64,000 nucleotides of DNA from Pseudodesulfovibrio cashew (GTDB taxonomy: Bacteria; Desulfobacterota; Desulfovibrionia; Desulfovibrionales; Desulfovibrionaceae). This document shows positions 1 to 6,814 of the stretch, in pieces. The notes beneath the pieces are model-generated. The model was not told where the DNA came from, did not search any database, and saw only the letters and a list, made by a program, of their open reading frames with translations. How positions within the stretch are numbered: the stretch's first letter is position 1; every line of letters begins with the position of its first letter. The stretch spans positions 1,899,501 through 1,963,500 of the forward strand of contig NZ_CP046400.1 in the NCBI RefSeq assembly GCF_009762795.1. The letters run 5' to 3'. The position numbers and the translations under genes are program-made.

Positions 1-573
1 ACCCGGCAGAATGGCAATGGGCAATCCCTGTCGGCGAATCCGCCGGAAAAATTCCACATCCTCCATGATCGGGATGGCCGCGAATCCGCCCAGGGCGCGG
101 AAGGTCTGGGCGGTGACGAATTGGGCCTGGTCGCCGTAGGGCACCCGCTCCAGCCGGGTGCGGAGGTTGGCAAACAGGGCCACCACCCGCAGGGAGGGGC
201 GGGGGGAGTCGATGGACAGGGAGAAGGCTCCGGCGGCTGCGCCGTCGGCCACGGCCCGGCGTATGGCCGTGAACGCGTCTCCGGGCAGCCGGGTATCGGC
301 GTGCAGGAAGAGCAGGGTGTCTCCCCCGGCCCTGTCCGCGCCCGCGTTGAGCTGGATTCCCCGCCCCGGCGGGCAGGCGACCTTGATCACGTCCGGGTCC
401 CGCACCGCCGCAAGGGTGTCGTGCCCCGGACCGCCGTCCGCCACGACGATCTCCACGGGCTCCTTCGTGGCGGCCCGGCGGACGCGCTGGATCGCGTCGT
501 TGATGATCTCGGCCTCGTTGTACACGGGGATGATCACGGAAAGTGACGGTCTGGTGGTTGTGTTCCGGTCCAT
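1..573 (-). CDS. Family 2 glycosyltransferase, C-terminus beyond window
   Basis: My translation of the minus strand from an ATG at 573 gives 191 codons, open to the window edge. The N-terminus SVIIPVYNEAEII is the GT-A nucleotide-sugar binding start, followed by EIVVADGG and the LLFLHADTRLP segment that carries the acidic metal-binding site. The HADT motif and the later GDQAQFV and MEDVEFFRR segments fit the TIGR04283 group of GT2 enzymes often found next to radical-SAM/selenodomain proteins; that group assignment is from memory. The donor and acceptor cannot be told. It is divergent from the PPOX-family gene, with only about 50 bp between them. The 3' end is missing. Confidence 0.85.
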   Translation of the reverse strand, partial: MDRNTTTRPSLSVIIPVYNEAEIINDAIQRVRRAATKEPVEIVVADGGPGHDTLAAVRDPDVIKVACPPGRGIQLNAGADRAGGDTLLFLHADTRLPGDAFTAIRRAVADGAAAGAFSLSIDSPRPSLRVVALFANLRTRLERVPYGDQAQFVTAQTFRALGGFAAIPIMEDVEFFRRIRRQGLPIAILPG

Positions 574-622
574 GGAGGATTAATAGACCACTTGTCTTAC
601 AATTTAAAGAACGGAGAAGCGC

Positions 623-1072
623 ATGCGCAAGGGCGTTACGGAAGACCGCGAGGTCGTGGAGGCGATTCTGGAAAAGGCAGAGGTCCTCTGGCTGGCCCTC
701 GTGGACGGGGACGGCCCCTACTCGGTGCCGGTGAGCTTCGCGGAGGAAGGCGGGGTGGTGTTCATCCATTCCGGCAAGCGCGGGCGCAAGGCCGAGGCCC
801 TGAAATCCGGCGGCCCGGTGGCCTTTTCCTGCGCCGTGGACGTTCGCATGCGCGAGGGCGGTGACGACGCCTGCGACCAGGGCTATCATTTTCGCTCGGT
901 CATGGGCCGGGGCGTACCCCGGCTGGCAGAAGGCGAGGAAAAGATGCGCGGCCTGGACCTGATCACGGTCAAGTACCTGGGCAGGCAATTGCCCTACGTG
1001 GACAAGGTCCTGCCCATCACCGACGTCTGGGCCATCGACGTGGATACCCTGACCGCCAGAATAAAGGAGTAA
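623..1072 (+). CDS. Pyridoxamine 5'-phosphate oxidase-family flavoprotein (NimA-like)
   Basis: 149 residues, the size of the single-domain split-barrel flavin-binding proteins. The start MRKGVTEDREVVEAILEKAEVLWLALVDGDGPYSVPVSF matches the usual beginning of the NimA/5-nitroimidazole-reductase-like branch: a short helix, then a strand reading out to a conserved PYSVPVSF-type segment. The middle HSGKRGRKAEALKSGGPVAFS fits the cofactor-binding strand. The substrate is unknown; members bind FMN, F420 or heme. An ACGGAGAAG ribosome site precedes the ATG. It starts a plus-strand run continuing into the SGNH hydrolase, whose ribosome site lies inside its last codons. Confidence 0.85.
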   Translation: MRKGVTEDREVVEAILEKAEVLWLALVDGDGPYSVPVSFAEEGGVVFIHSGKRGRKAEALKSGGPVAFSCAVDVRMREGGDDACDQGYHFRSVMGRGVPRLAEGEEKMRGLDLITVKYLGRQLPYVDKVLPITDVWAIDVDTLTARIKE

Positions 1073-1076
1073 ATTC

Positions 1077-1655
1077 ATGATTATATGCTATTTCGGCGAC
1101 TCCCTTACCCTGGGGTACGGCGACCCCTCCGGCCTTGGCTGGCCGGGCCGGGTGTCCGGCAAGCTCGCCTCACTCGGGGTGGACGTGACCAGCTACAACC
1201 TGGGCGTGCGCCAGGACGCCACCACGCGCATGGCCAAGCGTTGGAAAGCCGAAGCCGAGCCGCGCAGGATGCCCTCCCGGGAATACAAGCTGGTGTTCAG
1301 CTTCGGCGTGGCCGACCAGTCCAACAAAGTGGCCCCGGCCGACTCCCTGGCCGCCGCCGAGGCCATGCTGACCGAGGCCATGGACATGGGCGAGGTGCTG
1401 CTGGTGGGACCGCCGCCGGTGAGCAACCCGGAGACGACCCGCCGCATCGGCACGCTTTCCGAGCAGTTTGCCGGGCTCTGCGAGCGGCTCGGCCTGCCTT
1501 ATGTCCCGGTCATCGACGCCATGCTCGCCCATCCGGTCTACGGCAAGGCACTGGAGGATGGCGACGGCGCCCACCCCTCGGCCCTGGGCTATGCGGTCCT
1601 GGCCGAATGCATCCTTGAATCCGAACCCGCCCGCGATTTCTTCGGGCTGGAGTAA
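1077..1655 (+). CDS. SGNH/GDSL-family hydrolase
   Basis: 192 residues. The N-terminal CYFGDSLTLGYGDPSG is the GDS block with the nucleophile Ser. A central Gly (FSFGVADQSN) and the C-terminal DGAHPSALGY, which supplies the catalytic Asp and His, complete the SGNH signature. No signal peptide is visible, so it is probably a cytoplasmic esterase or lipase-like enzyme of unknown substrate. AAGGAG inside the upstream gene's end serves as ribosome site, and the gap to that gene is 4 bases, so the two are likely translated together. The threonine aldolase follows after 6 bases. Confidence 0.85.
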   Translation: MIICYFGDSLTLGYGDPSGLGWPGRVSGKLASLGVDVTSYNLGVRQDATTRMAKRWKAEAEPRRMPSREYKLVFSFGVADQSNKVAPADSLAAAEAMLTEAMDMGEVLLVGPPPVSNPETTRRIGTLSEQFAGLCERLGLPYVPVIDAMLAHPVYGKALEDGDGAHPSALGYAVLAECILESEPARDFFGLE

Positions 1656-1661
1656 TACTGC

Positions 1662-2702
1662 ATGAGCGATCTGAAATCCTTTGCGAGCGACAATAACTCC
1701 GGTGCGCACCCGGCCATCATGGAGGCCGTGCTGCGCTGCAACGAGGGGCACCTGAAGTCCTACGGCGACGACGAAATCTCCATTCGCACCGATGAGGTGT
1801 TCAAGGAGTTCTTCGGCTCCCAGGCGCGCATCCACTACGTGACCACGGGCACGGCGGCCAACGTCCTCGGACTGCGGGCCGTGACCCACACCTATAACTC
1901 GGTCATCTGCGCGGAGCAGGCGCACATCAACAACGACGAGTGCGGCGCGCCCGAGGCCTTCGGCGGCATCAAGCTGGTGCCCGTCCCGTCCAAGGACGGT
2001 AAGCTGACGCCCGGGGCCATCGCCCCGTACCTGGGGCATGTGGGCTTCGTCCATGCCTCCCAGCCCCGCGTCATCTCCATCACCCAGCCCACGGAGGTGG
2101 GCAAGCTCTACACCCTCAAGGAGATCGAGGACATCGTGGAGTTCGCCCATGACCGCGACCTGCTGGTGCACATGGACGGCGCGCGCATCGCCAACGCCTG
2201 CGCCGCTCTTGGCTGTTCCTTTTTCGACATGACCACCGCCCTGGATATCGACCTGCTCTCTTTTGGCGGCACCAAGAACGGCTGCCTCATGGGCGAGGCC
2301 GTGGTCTTCCTCAACCCGGACATCGGCGAGGGCTTCCCCTACCTGCGCAAGCAGGCCATGCAGCTTGTCTCCAAGATGCGCTTCGTCTCGGCCCAGCTCG
2401 AACGCTACCTGGCCGACGACCTCTGGCTGGAGAACGCCCGCCACGCCAACGCCATGGCCAGACGGCTGGCGGACAAGGCCGGGGCCGTGGACGGCGTCGA
2501 GATCAAGGGCAGCGTGGACTGCAACGCCCTGTTTGCCCACATCCCGCCCGAGGCCACGGAAATCCTGCTGGAGAAATACTACTTTTACGTATGGGACGAG
2601 CACGACAACACCGTGCGCTGGATGACCTCCTGGGCCACCACCGAGGCCATGGTGGACGAGTTCGTGGATGACCTGAAAAAAGCCGTGGAGGCTGTTCGAT
2701 GA
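1662..2702 (+). CDS. ltaE: Low-specificity L-threonine aldolase (PLP)
   Basis: 346 residues of the fold-type I beta-eliminating lyase family, which cleaves L-threonine or L-allo-threonine to glycine and acetaldehyde. The N-terminal SDNNSGAHPAIMEAV and YGDDEISIRTDE are characteristic. HMDGARIANA supplies the aspartate that pairs with the pyridine nitrogen, and SFGGTKNG contains the Schiff-base lysine. GGAG lies upstream of the ATG. The stop overlaps the next gene's start (ATGA), indicating translational coupling with the LOG-family gene. The symbol is assigned by family resemblance only. Confidence 0.88.
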   Translation: MSDLKSFASDNNSGAHPAIMEAVLRCNEGHLKSYGDDEISIRTDEVFKEFFGSQARIHYVTTGTAANVLGLRAVTHTYNSVICAEQAHINNDECGAPEAFGGIKLVPVPSKDGKLTPGAIAPYLGHVGFVHASQPRVISITQPTEVGKLYTLKEIEDIVEFAHDRDLLVHMDGARIANACAALGCSFFDMTTALDIDLLSFGGTKNGCLMGEAVVFLNPDIGEGFPYLRKQAMQLVSKMRFVSAQLERYLADDLWLENARHANAMARRLADKAGAVDGVEIKGSVDCNALFAHIPPEATEILLEKYYFYVWDEHDNTVRWMTSWATTEAMVDEFVDDLKKAVEAVR

Positions 2703-3295
2703 CCCCGAAGAAGAAGCGAATTTGTGTTTATCTCGGCTCCAACCCCGGCTTCGACCCGGCCTACGGCGAGGCCGCCGAAGCCCTTGCCCGGGAGCTGGCC
2801 AGGCGGGAAATCGGCCTGGTATACGGCGGCTCCAATGTCGGCCTCATGGGCCTTATCGCCAACACCTGCCTGGAGGCGGGCGGTGAGGTTATCGGCGTCA
2901 TCCCGGAATTGCTGGTGGAGAAGGAAGTGGCGCACACGGGGCTGTCCAAGCTCCACGTGGTCAAGTCCATGCACGAGCGCAAGCAGAAGATGGCCGACCT
3001 TTCCGAAGGCTTCATTACCCTGCCCGGCGGCATCGGCACGCTGGAGGAGTTCTTCGAGGCCCTGACGTGGAGCCAGTTGGGCTATCACGCCAAACCCTGC
3101 GGTCTGCTCGACGTCAAGGGCTACTACACCGCCCTGGCCGAACACATGGACCGCATGGTCCTGCACGGCTTTCTGATTCAGGAGCACCGCAGCATGGTCC
3201 TCACCGACGCCGACCCCGCCAGTCTCCTCGATCAGTTCGAGACGTATGTGGCGCCCAAGGTGAACAAGTGGATCGAGAAGAAGAAGGGGCTGTAA
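2699..3295 (+). CDS. LOG-family protein (TIGR00730), nucleoside-monophosphate phosphoribohydrolase-like
   Basis: 198 residues. It carries both family signatures: a Gly-rich YGGSNVGLMG near residue 45 and PGGIGTLEEFFEAL near residue 105, where the catalytic Arg/Glu site sits. Family members hydrolyse cytokinin riboside or other nucleoside 5'-monophosphates, or are annotated as lysine decarboxylase by mistake. It overlaps the aldolase by 4 bases. A divergent copy of its last ~77 residues lies downstream at 3861-4094, beyond ppiC, pointing to an old duplication. Confidence 0.88.
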   Translation: MTPKKKRICVYLGSNPGFDPAYGEAAEALARELARREIGLVYGGSNVGLMGLIANTCLEAGGEVIGVIPELLVEKEVAHTGLSKLHVVKSMHERKQKMADLSEGFITLPGGIGTLEEFFEALTWSQLGYHAKPCGLLDVKGYYTALAEHMDRMVLHGFLIQEHRSMVLTDADPASLLDQFETYVAPKVNKWIEKKKGL

Positions 3296-3401
3296 AAGCG
3301 CTTCCAATCTGTAAGTATCATTTTTTGCGGCGTACAAAGTCGCAACGGCAAAATTGCATGGGTTATTTAACTCATATATTCAAATTTACAGGAGTACACA
3401 C

Positions 3402-3683
3402 ATGGCAAAAGCAACTGCCCGCCATCTTTTGGTTAGTGACGAACAAACCTGTCTGGACCTGAAAAAACAAATTCAGGACGGCGCAGATTTTGGTGAACTG
3501 GCAAAACAACACTCCAGTTGTCCTTCCGGACAGCGCGGTGGGGATCTCGGAGAGTTCGGTCCCGGTGTCATGGTCCCGGAATTTGACACCGTGGTGTTTA
3601 ACGAAGCTGTTGGCGAAGTTCATGGCCCGGTAAAAACACAGTTCGGTTACCACCTGCTGGAAATCACGAGCCGCGAAGACTAA
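3402..3683 (+). CDS. ppiC: Parvulin-type peptidyl-prolyl cis-trans isomerase
   Basis: 93 residues, the length of free-standing PpiC parvulin. It keeps the whole domain: an N-terminal ARHLLV strand, [12 protein letters not shown], the [16 protein letters not shown] loop, [10 protein letters not shown], and the terminal [10 protein letters not shown]. No signal peptide or extra domain is present, so it should be a cytosolic prolyl isomerase. I start at the ATG preceded by ACAGGAG; an upstream in-frame ATG at 3354 would add residues foreign to the family. The gene and its flanks are visibly AT-richer than neighbours, and the protein resembles enterobacterial PpiC closely, so transfer is possible. 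Confidence 0.9.
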   Translation: MAKATARHLLVSDEQTCLDLKKQIQDGADFGELAKQHSSCPSGQRGGDLGEFGPGVMVPEFDTVVFNEAVGEVHGPVKTQFGYHLLEITSRED

Positions 3684-3844
3684 ACACTTCTTCACCGTTG
3701 TAACAAAAAGTCCGGTTGTTTTCAGCCAGGGCGTTTTCCATACATGTTGATAAGAATGGCTCCGATGAATTCGGGGCCATTTTTCTTGGGTAGCCACATT
3801 GTCATTGATTTCTTTTAGCTTTGCCCCGCATAGGCACAAGGGAG

Positions 3845-4094
3845 ATAGGCCCTCAAGCAATTGACGTGGGATCAATTTGAGTATCACGACAAGCCGTGTT
3901 GGCTTCTCGACGTGAAGGGATACTACACCTGCCTCGCGGAGCACATGGATCGCATGTTCCTGAACGGTTTCCTCGTGCAGGAACACCGCCGAATGGTCCT
4001 TACCGATGCCGACCCCGCCAGTCTCCTCGACCAGTTCGACAACTACGTCCCGCCCGAAGTGGACAAGTGGATAGAGAAGAAAAAGGGGCTGTAG
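3845..4094 (+). pseudogene. Remnant of a second LOG-family gene (C-terminal ~77 residues)
   Basis: The frame ending at 4094 reads from TWDQFEYHDKPC to DKWIEKKKGL and aligns without gaps to the last 77 residues of the LOG gene at 2699-3295; most positions match, including MVLTDADPASLLDQF and WIEKKKGL. The Gly-rich and PGGxGT catalytic blocks are absent, and an in-frame stop lies just before the homologous part, so it cannot make an active enzyme. An ATG at 3861 could start a 77-residue peptide, but no convincing ribosome site is seen. I read it as a duplicated and truncated gene. Confidence 0.75.
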
Positions 4095-4307
4095 TCAGCC
4101 CCTGCTGTGTAAACAACCGGCTGTAATTGTCGGTTGTATTTACATTCTGCGCCCTGTGGTTCACAAAAAATACATACATTACGGATGCGCATATGTGGCA
4201 TGGGATATGCTTGCCTCAATTGATAAAACAAGGGGTTACAAGAGAATAGATATATCATCGGCAACGCGCTATAGCTTGCTTTGCGCAAAATGTTGGAGGT
4301 ACCGATT

Positions 4308-4988
4308 ATGGCTTTTTTAAAAAGCACACCCATGGTCATATGCTCTTCATTTGTTTTGCTGCTCTTGATCTCTCCCGTTTCCACCTCCCACGCAGCTCCC
4401 ATTTACATCGATTTCGATAGCCTCTCCTCCGGTGCCATAGTGTCGGATCAATATGGCGCTCTTGGTGTCTTCTTTCAAAATTCACTTACGGACACAGCTT
4501 CGGATGTGGAGATTTTGGATGGGGGATACGATTCGACGATAAATGCCATCATGACAACCTCTTACAGCGATGGCTTTTATGTCATCCTCCCTGAAGGCAT
4601 GAACAGCTTCGAGGGCTTTGTCTACGAAGACAGTTATTATGTGTATGGAGACGAGGACTACTATGACGAAGGAGGAGAAGGGGAGTACTATGACGAGGGT
4701 TATTCCGTATACATCCAGGCGTACGACATAGACGGTCTGCCCATGTTGTCCAGCGAATACGTGGTCCACAGCACGGATGTGTGGTCCGCCTTTTCGTTAA
4801 CCACGAGTGCTCCCATCGCGGCACTGCACATCTATGGGACAATGAGTTTCAAGATCGACAGCATCCAGATTCAAAATACCATGAACGGGCAGGCCGCCGT
4901 GACAACTCCCGAGCCGTCCTCCTTCCTCCTGCTCGGCGTGGGGCTTTTGGCTTTCCTGGCATGCCGTGCTGGTGTGCGGCAGCGCTAA
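4308..4988 (+). CDS. PEP-CTERM sorting-domain protein
   Basis: 226 residues from the ATG preceded by GGAGG. An N-terminal signal peptide (hydrophobic VICSSFVLLLLISPV, then SHAAP) exports the protein. The C-terminus is a full PEP-CTERM tail: TPEPSS, a hydrophobic helix FLLLGVGLLAFLA, then basic RAGVRQR. Such tails are cut by an exosortase and go with extracellular polysaccharide; no exosortase is in this window. The middle is a beta-rich domain with an acidic Tyr/Asp/Glu/Gly stretch around residues 105-130. A second PEP-CTERM protein is at 14063-14740. The substrate-binding role is unknown. Confidence 0.85.
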   Translation: MAFLKSTPMVICSSFVLLLLISPVSTSHAAPIYIDFDSLSSGAIVSDQYGALGVFFQNSLTDTASDVEILDGGYDSTINAIMTTSYSDGFYVILPEGMNSFEGFVYEDSYYVYGDEDYYDEGGEGEYYDEGYSVYIQAYDIDGLPMLSSEYVVHSTDVWSAFSLTTSAPIAALHIYGTMSFKIDSIQIQNTMNGQAAVTTPEPSSFLLLGVGLLAFLACRAGVRQR

Positions 4989-5289
4989 GGCAACTCGACC
5001 ACTGTTCCGAGTGAAGACCGCACTCCCCCCATCATGATCGCGGGAGTCGTCGCGCATCGTTTTTGAACGCCCCACGAAATAGCCTGCCAGATCGTGGGGC
5101 GACCTTTCTCTCATTGCTTGCATATAGCTATGTGCCCTTCCAACTAGGGGCGGATCAGGAGGGCATTTACATAGTCCTCACCGACGCCGGAGGCATCCCC
5201 TTCTCCCTCTCTCTTCGAGCAAACACCAAAAACGGCGCGACCTGTCTGGCCGCGCCGTTTTGTTTGTCATCAAGCGTTGGCAGGGGAGT
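4989..5289. other. Intergenic region between convergent genes
   Basis: About 300 bases between the 3' ends of the PEP-CTERM gene (plus) and the thioredoxin-fold gene (minus). I find no coding sequence with a ribosome site. It holds the hairpin terminator at 5229-5262. Confidence 0.6.
5229..5262 (-). terminator. Rho-independent terminator of the CxxC gene
   Basis: Inverted arms AACGGCGCG and CGCGCCGTT around a short loop. Read on the minus strand the stem is followed by a T-run, 3' of the gene ending at 5290. A-rich bases on the other side would let it work in both directions. Confidence 0.75.
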
Positions 5290-5922
5290 CTAGTCGCAGA
5301 CTGCCTTGGCCTTGAGCGCCTTGATCCATGGGTTGGCGCCGTAGCCCATGATGATGTACTTGCCCGCGATGAGGGTCGGGGTGCCGGGCAGCTCCGCCTT
5401 TTCGCAGAGGTGAGCGGTCTCCAGGACGTGGGCCTCGTGGTCGGCCTGGAGTCTGGCGGCCAGCCCTTCAAAAGTGACGCCTTCGCCCATGGCCGGGAAG
5501 CGGGTGACGAACTGGGCCAGGACCAGCATGCGGGCCTGTTTCAGGTCGTCGGTCTTGGGCTGCTTGAGGTCGTAGTAGGCGAAGTCGATCATGGCCTTAC
5601 TGTTTTCGCTGCCTGCCGCGTCCTCCAGTATCCAGGCCGCCATGTCCGAGCCGATGAAGGATTGCCTGGGGAAGAAGATCAGGTTCACGGTGCCGTAGAG
5701 CTCTGGATACTCGCCGAGCAGCTTGTGGCCCAGACGGCAGTGCCAGCAGAGCGGGTCGGTGACGATGGTGATGTCCAGGTCGCCGGTGCCCTTGAATTTG
5801 GCAACGGCGTGTCCGCCCAGGGAGGCGTATTGGGGCGCGCAGCCCGTGACGCCCTCGGCAAGGGCTTGGGCCGGGAGAAGCAGCAACAGGGCCAGCAGGG
5901 TGAGCGGGATGAGTTTTCGCAT
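5290..5922 (-). CDS. Periplasmic thioredoxin-fold (DsbA/DsbC-like) protein
   Basis: 210 residues from the ATG at 5922. Residues 1-22 form a signal peptide (MRKLIPLTLLALLLLLPAQ, then ALAEG). The active site DPLCWHC has cysteines at 59 and 62, and the cis-proline segment PGTPTLIAGKYIIMGY lies near the C-terminus, as in DsbA/DsbC oxidoreductases. It probably exchanges disulfides in the periplasm. A much longer upstream reading frame exists but runs through the 160-bp repeats and is not coding. No strong ribosome site is seen before this ATG; the signal peptide decided the start. Confidence 0.85.
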   Translation of the reverse strand: MRKLIPLTLLALLLLLPAQALAEGVTGCAPQYASLGGHAVAKFKGTGDLDITIVTDPLCWHCRLGHKLLGEYPELYGTVNLIFFPRQSFIGSDMAAWILEDAAGSENSKAMIDFAYYDLKQPKTDDLKQARMLVLAQFVTRFPAMGEGVTFEGLAARLQADHEAHVLETAHLCEKAELPGTPTLIAGKYIIMGYGANPWIKALKAKAVCD

Positions 5923-6814
5923 GGGCCCGAGTCTATACCCATCAGCCCACAATGCCAAGGCAGGGGGGCGGGGAGGGGCCGATTGCTGCGTTGCTGCAAA
6001 AAGCGCAAACCCTCGCGTACGTGGTGTACGCTTCGGTCTTGCGCTTTTTTTGCGCCTTGCACTCGACCCCTCCCCGCCCCCCTGCCCGGTGGTACGGTGT
6101 TGGTTGGGGCTTGTTTCGAGGAGAAGCGGAGGGGGAGCCTGATTGCTGCGTTGCTGCAAAAAGCGCAAACCCTCGCGTACGTGGTGTACGCTTCGGTCTT
6201 GCGCTTTTTTTGCGCCTTGCACTCGCCCCCTTCCCGCCCCCCTGCCCGGTGGTACGGTGCTGGTTGGGGCTTGTTTCGAGGAGAAGCGGAGGGGGAGCCT
6301 GATTGCTGCGTTGCTGCAAAAAGCGCAAACCCTTGCGTACGTGGTGTACGCTTCGGTCTTGCGCTTTTTTTGCGCCTTGCACTCGACCCCTCCCCGCCCC
6401 CCTGCCCGGTGGTACGGTGTTGGTTGGGGCTTGTTTCGAGGAGAAGCGGAGGGGGAGCCTGATTGCTGCGTTGCTGCAAAAAGCGCAAACCCTCGCGTAC
6501 GTGGTGTACGCTTCGGTCTTGCGCTTTTTTTGCGCCTTGCACTCGACCTCTCCCCGCCCCTCTGCTCGGTGGTACGGTGTTGGCTGGGGCTTTGGGGAAA
6601 TGGCCTGAGTGCCCTAATGCCCTGAAGGGTCAATTGATTTAGCTCAATACTTCGCACCAAAGGTGCGCGAATGGGGATGCAAGGGGCTCAACCCCTTGCC
6701 CGCCGGAGGCAACGTCATCCGACAATCGCCGCCGAAAGGCGGCTTCAGCTCCTGATTTTCATCATGGGATTTTGCCTCTAACCGTGAAAACACCCTGTTG
6801 TCGGTGCTCCTGAA
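5923..6814. other. Long intergenic region carrying tandem repeats
   Basis: Nearly 900 bases between two minus-strand genes. The left two thirds is the 160-bp repeat array. The right third (6600-6800) has two small hairpins, GCAAGGGG...CCCCTTGC near 6680 and GCCGCC-GAAA-GGCGGC near 6730, the latter of a type recurring near 12470 and 45990. No gene seen. Confidence 0.6.
5981..6594. repeat. Four-copy 160-bp direct tandem repeat with internal hairpin
   Basis: Units begin at 5981, 6141, 6301 and 6461, exactly 160 bases apart; the fourth is cut short near 6594. Copies differ at only a few positions. Each contains a nested inverted repeat, AAAAAGCGCAA and TTGCGCTTTTTTT outside, with GCGTAC and GTACGC inside, which would form a terminator-like hairpin on either strand. 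The C-rich segment CCCCTCCCCGCCCCCCTG in each unit is the complement of the G-rich block at 5957-5978 just before the array. Confidence 0.95.

Noticed and set aside
5981..6594. CRISPR array
   Set aside because: The units are contiguous 160-bp copies without unique spacers, and no cas gene is present.
5685..6625. Open frames through the 160-bp repeats on both strands
   Set aside because: They read the same repetitive peptide in several frames because 160 is not a multiple of 3; no ribosome site.
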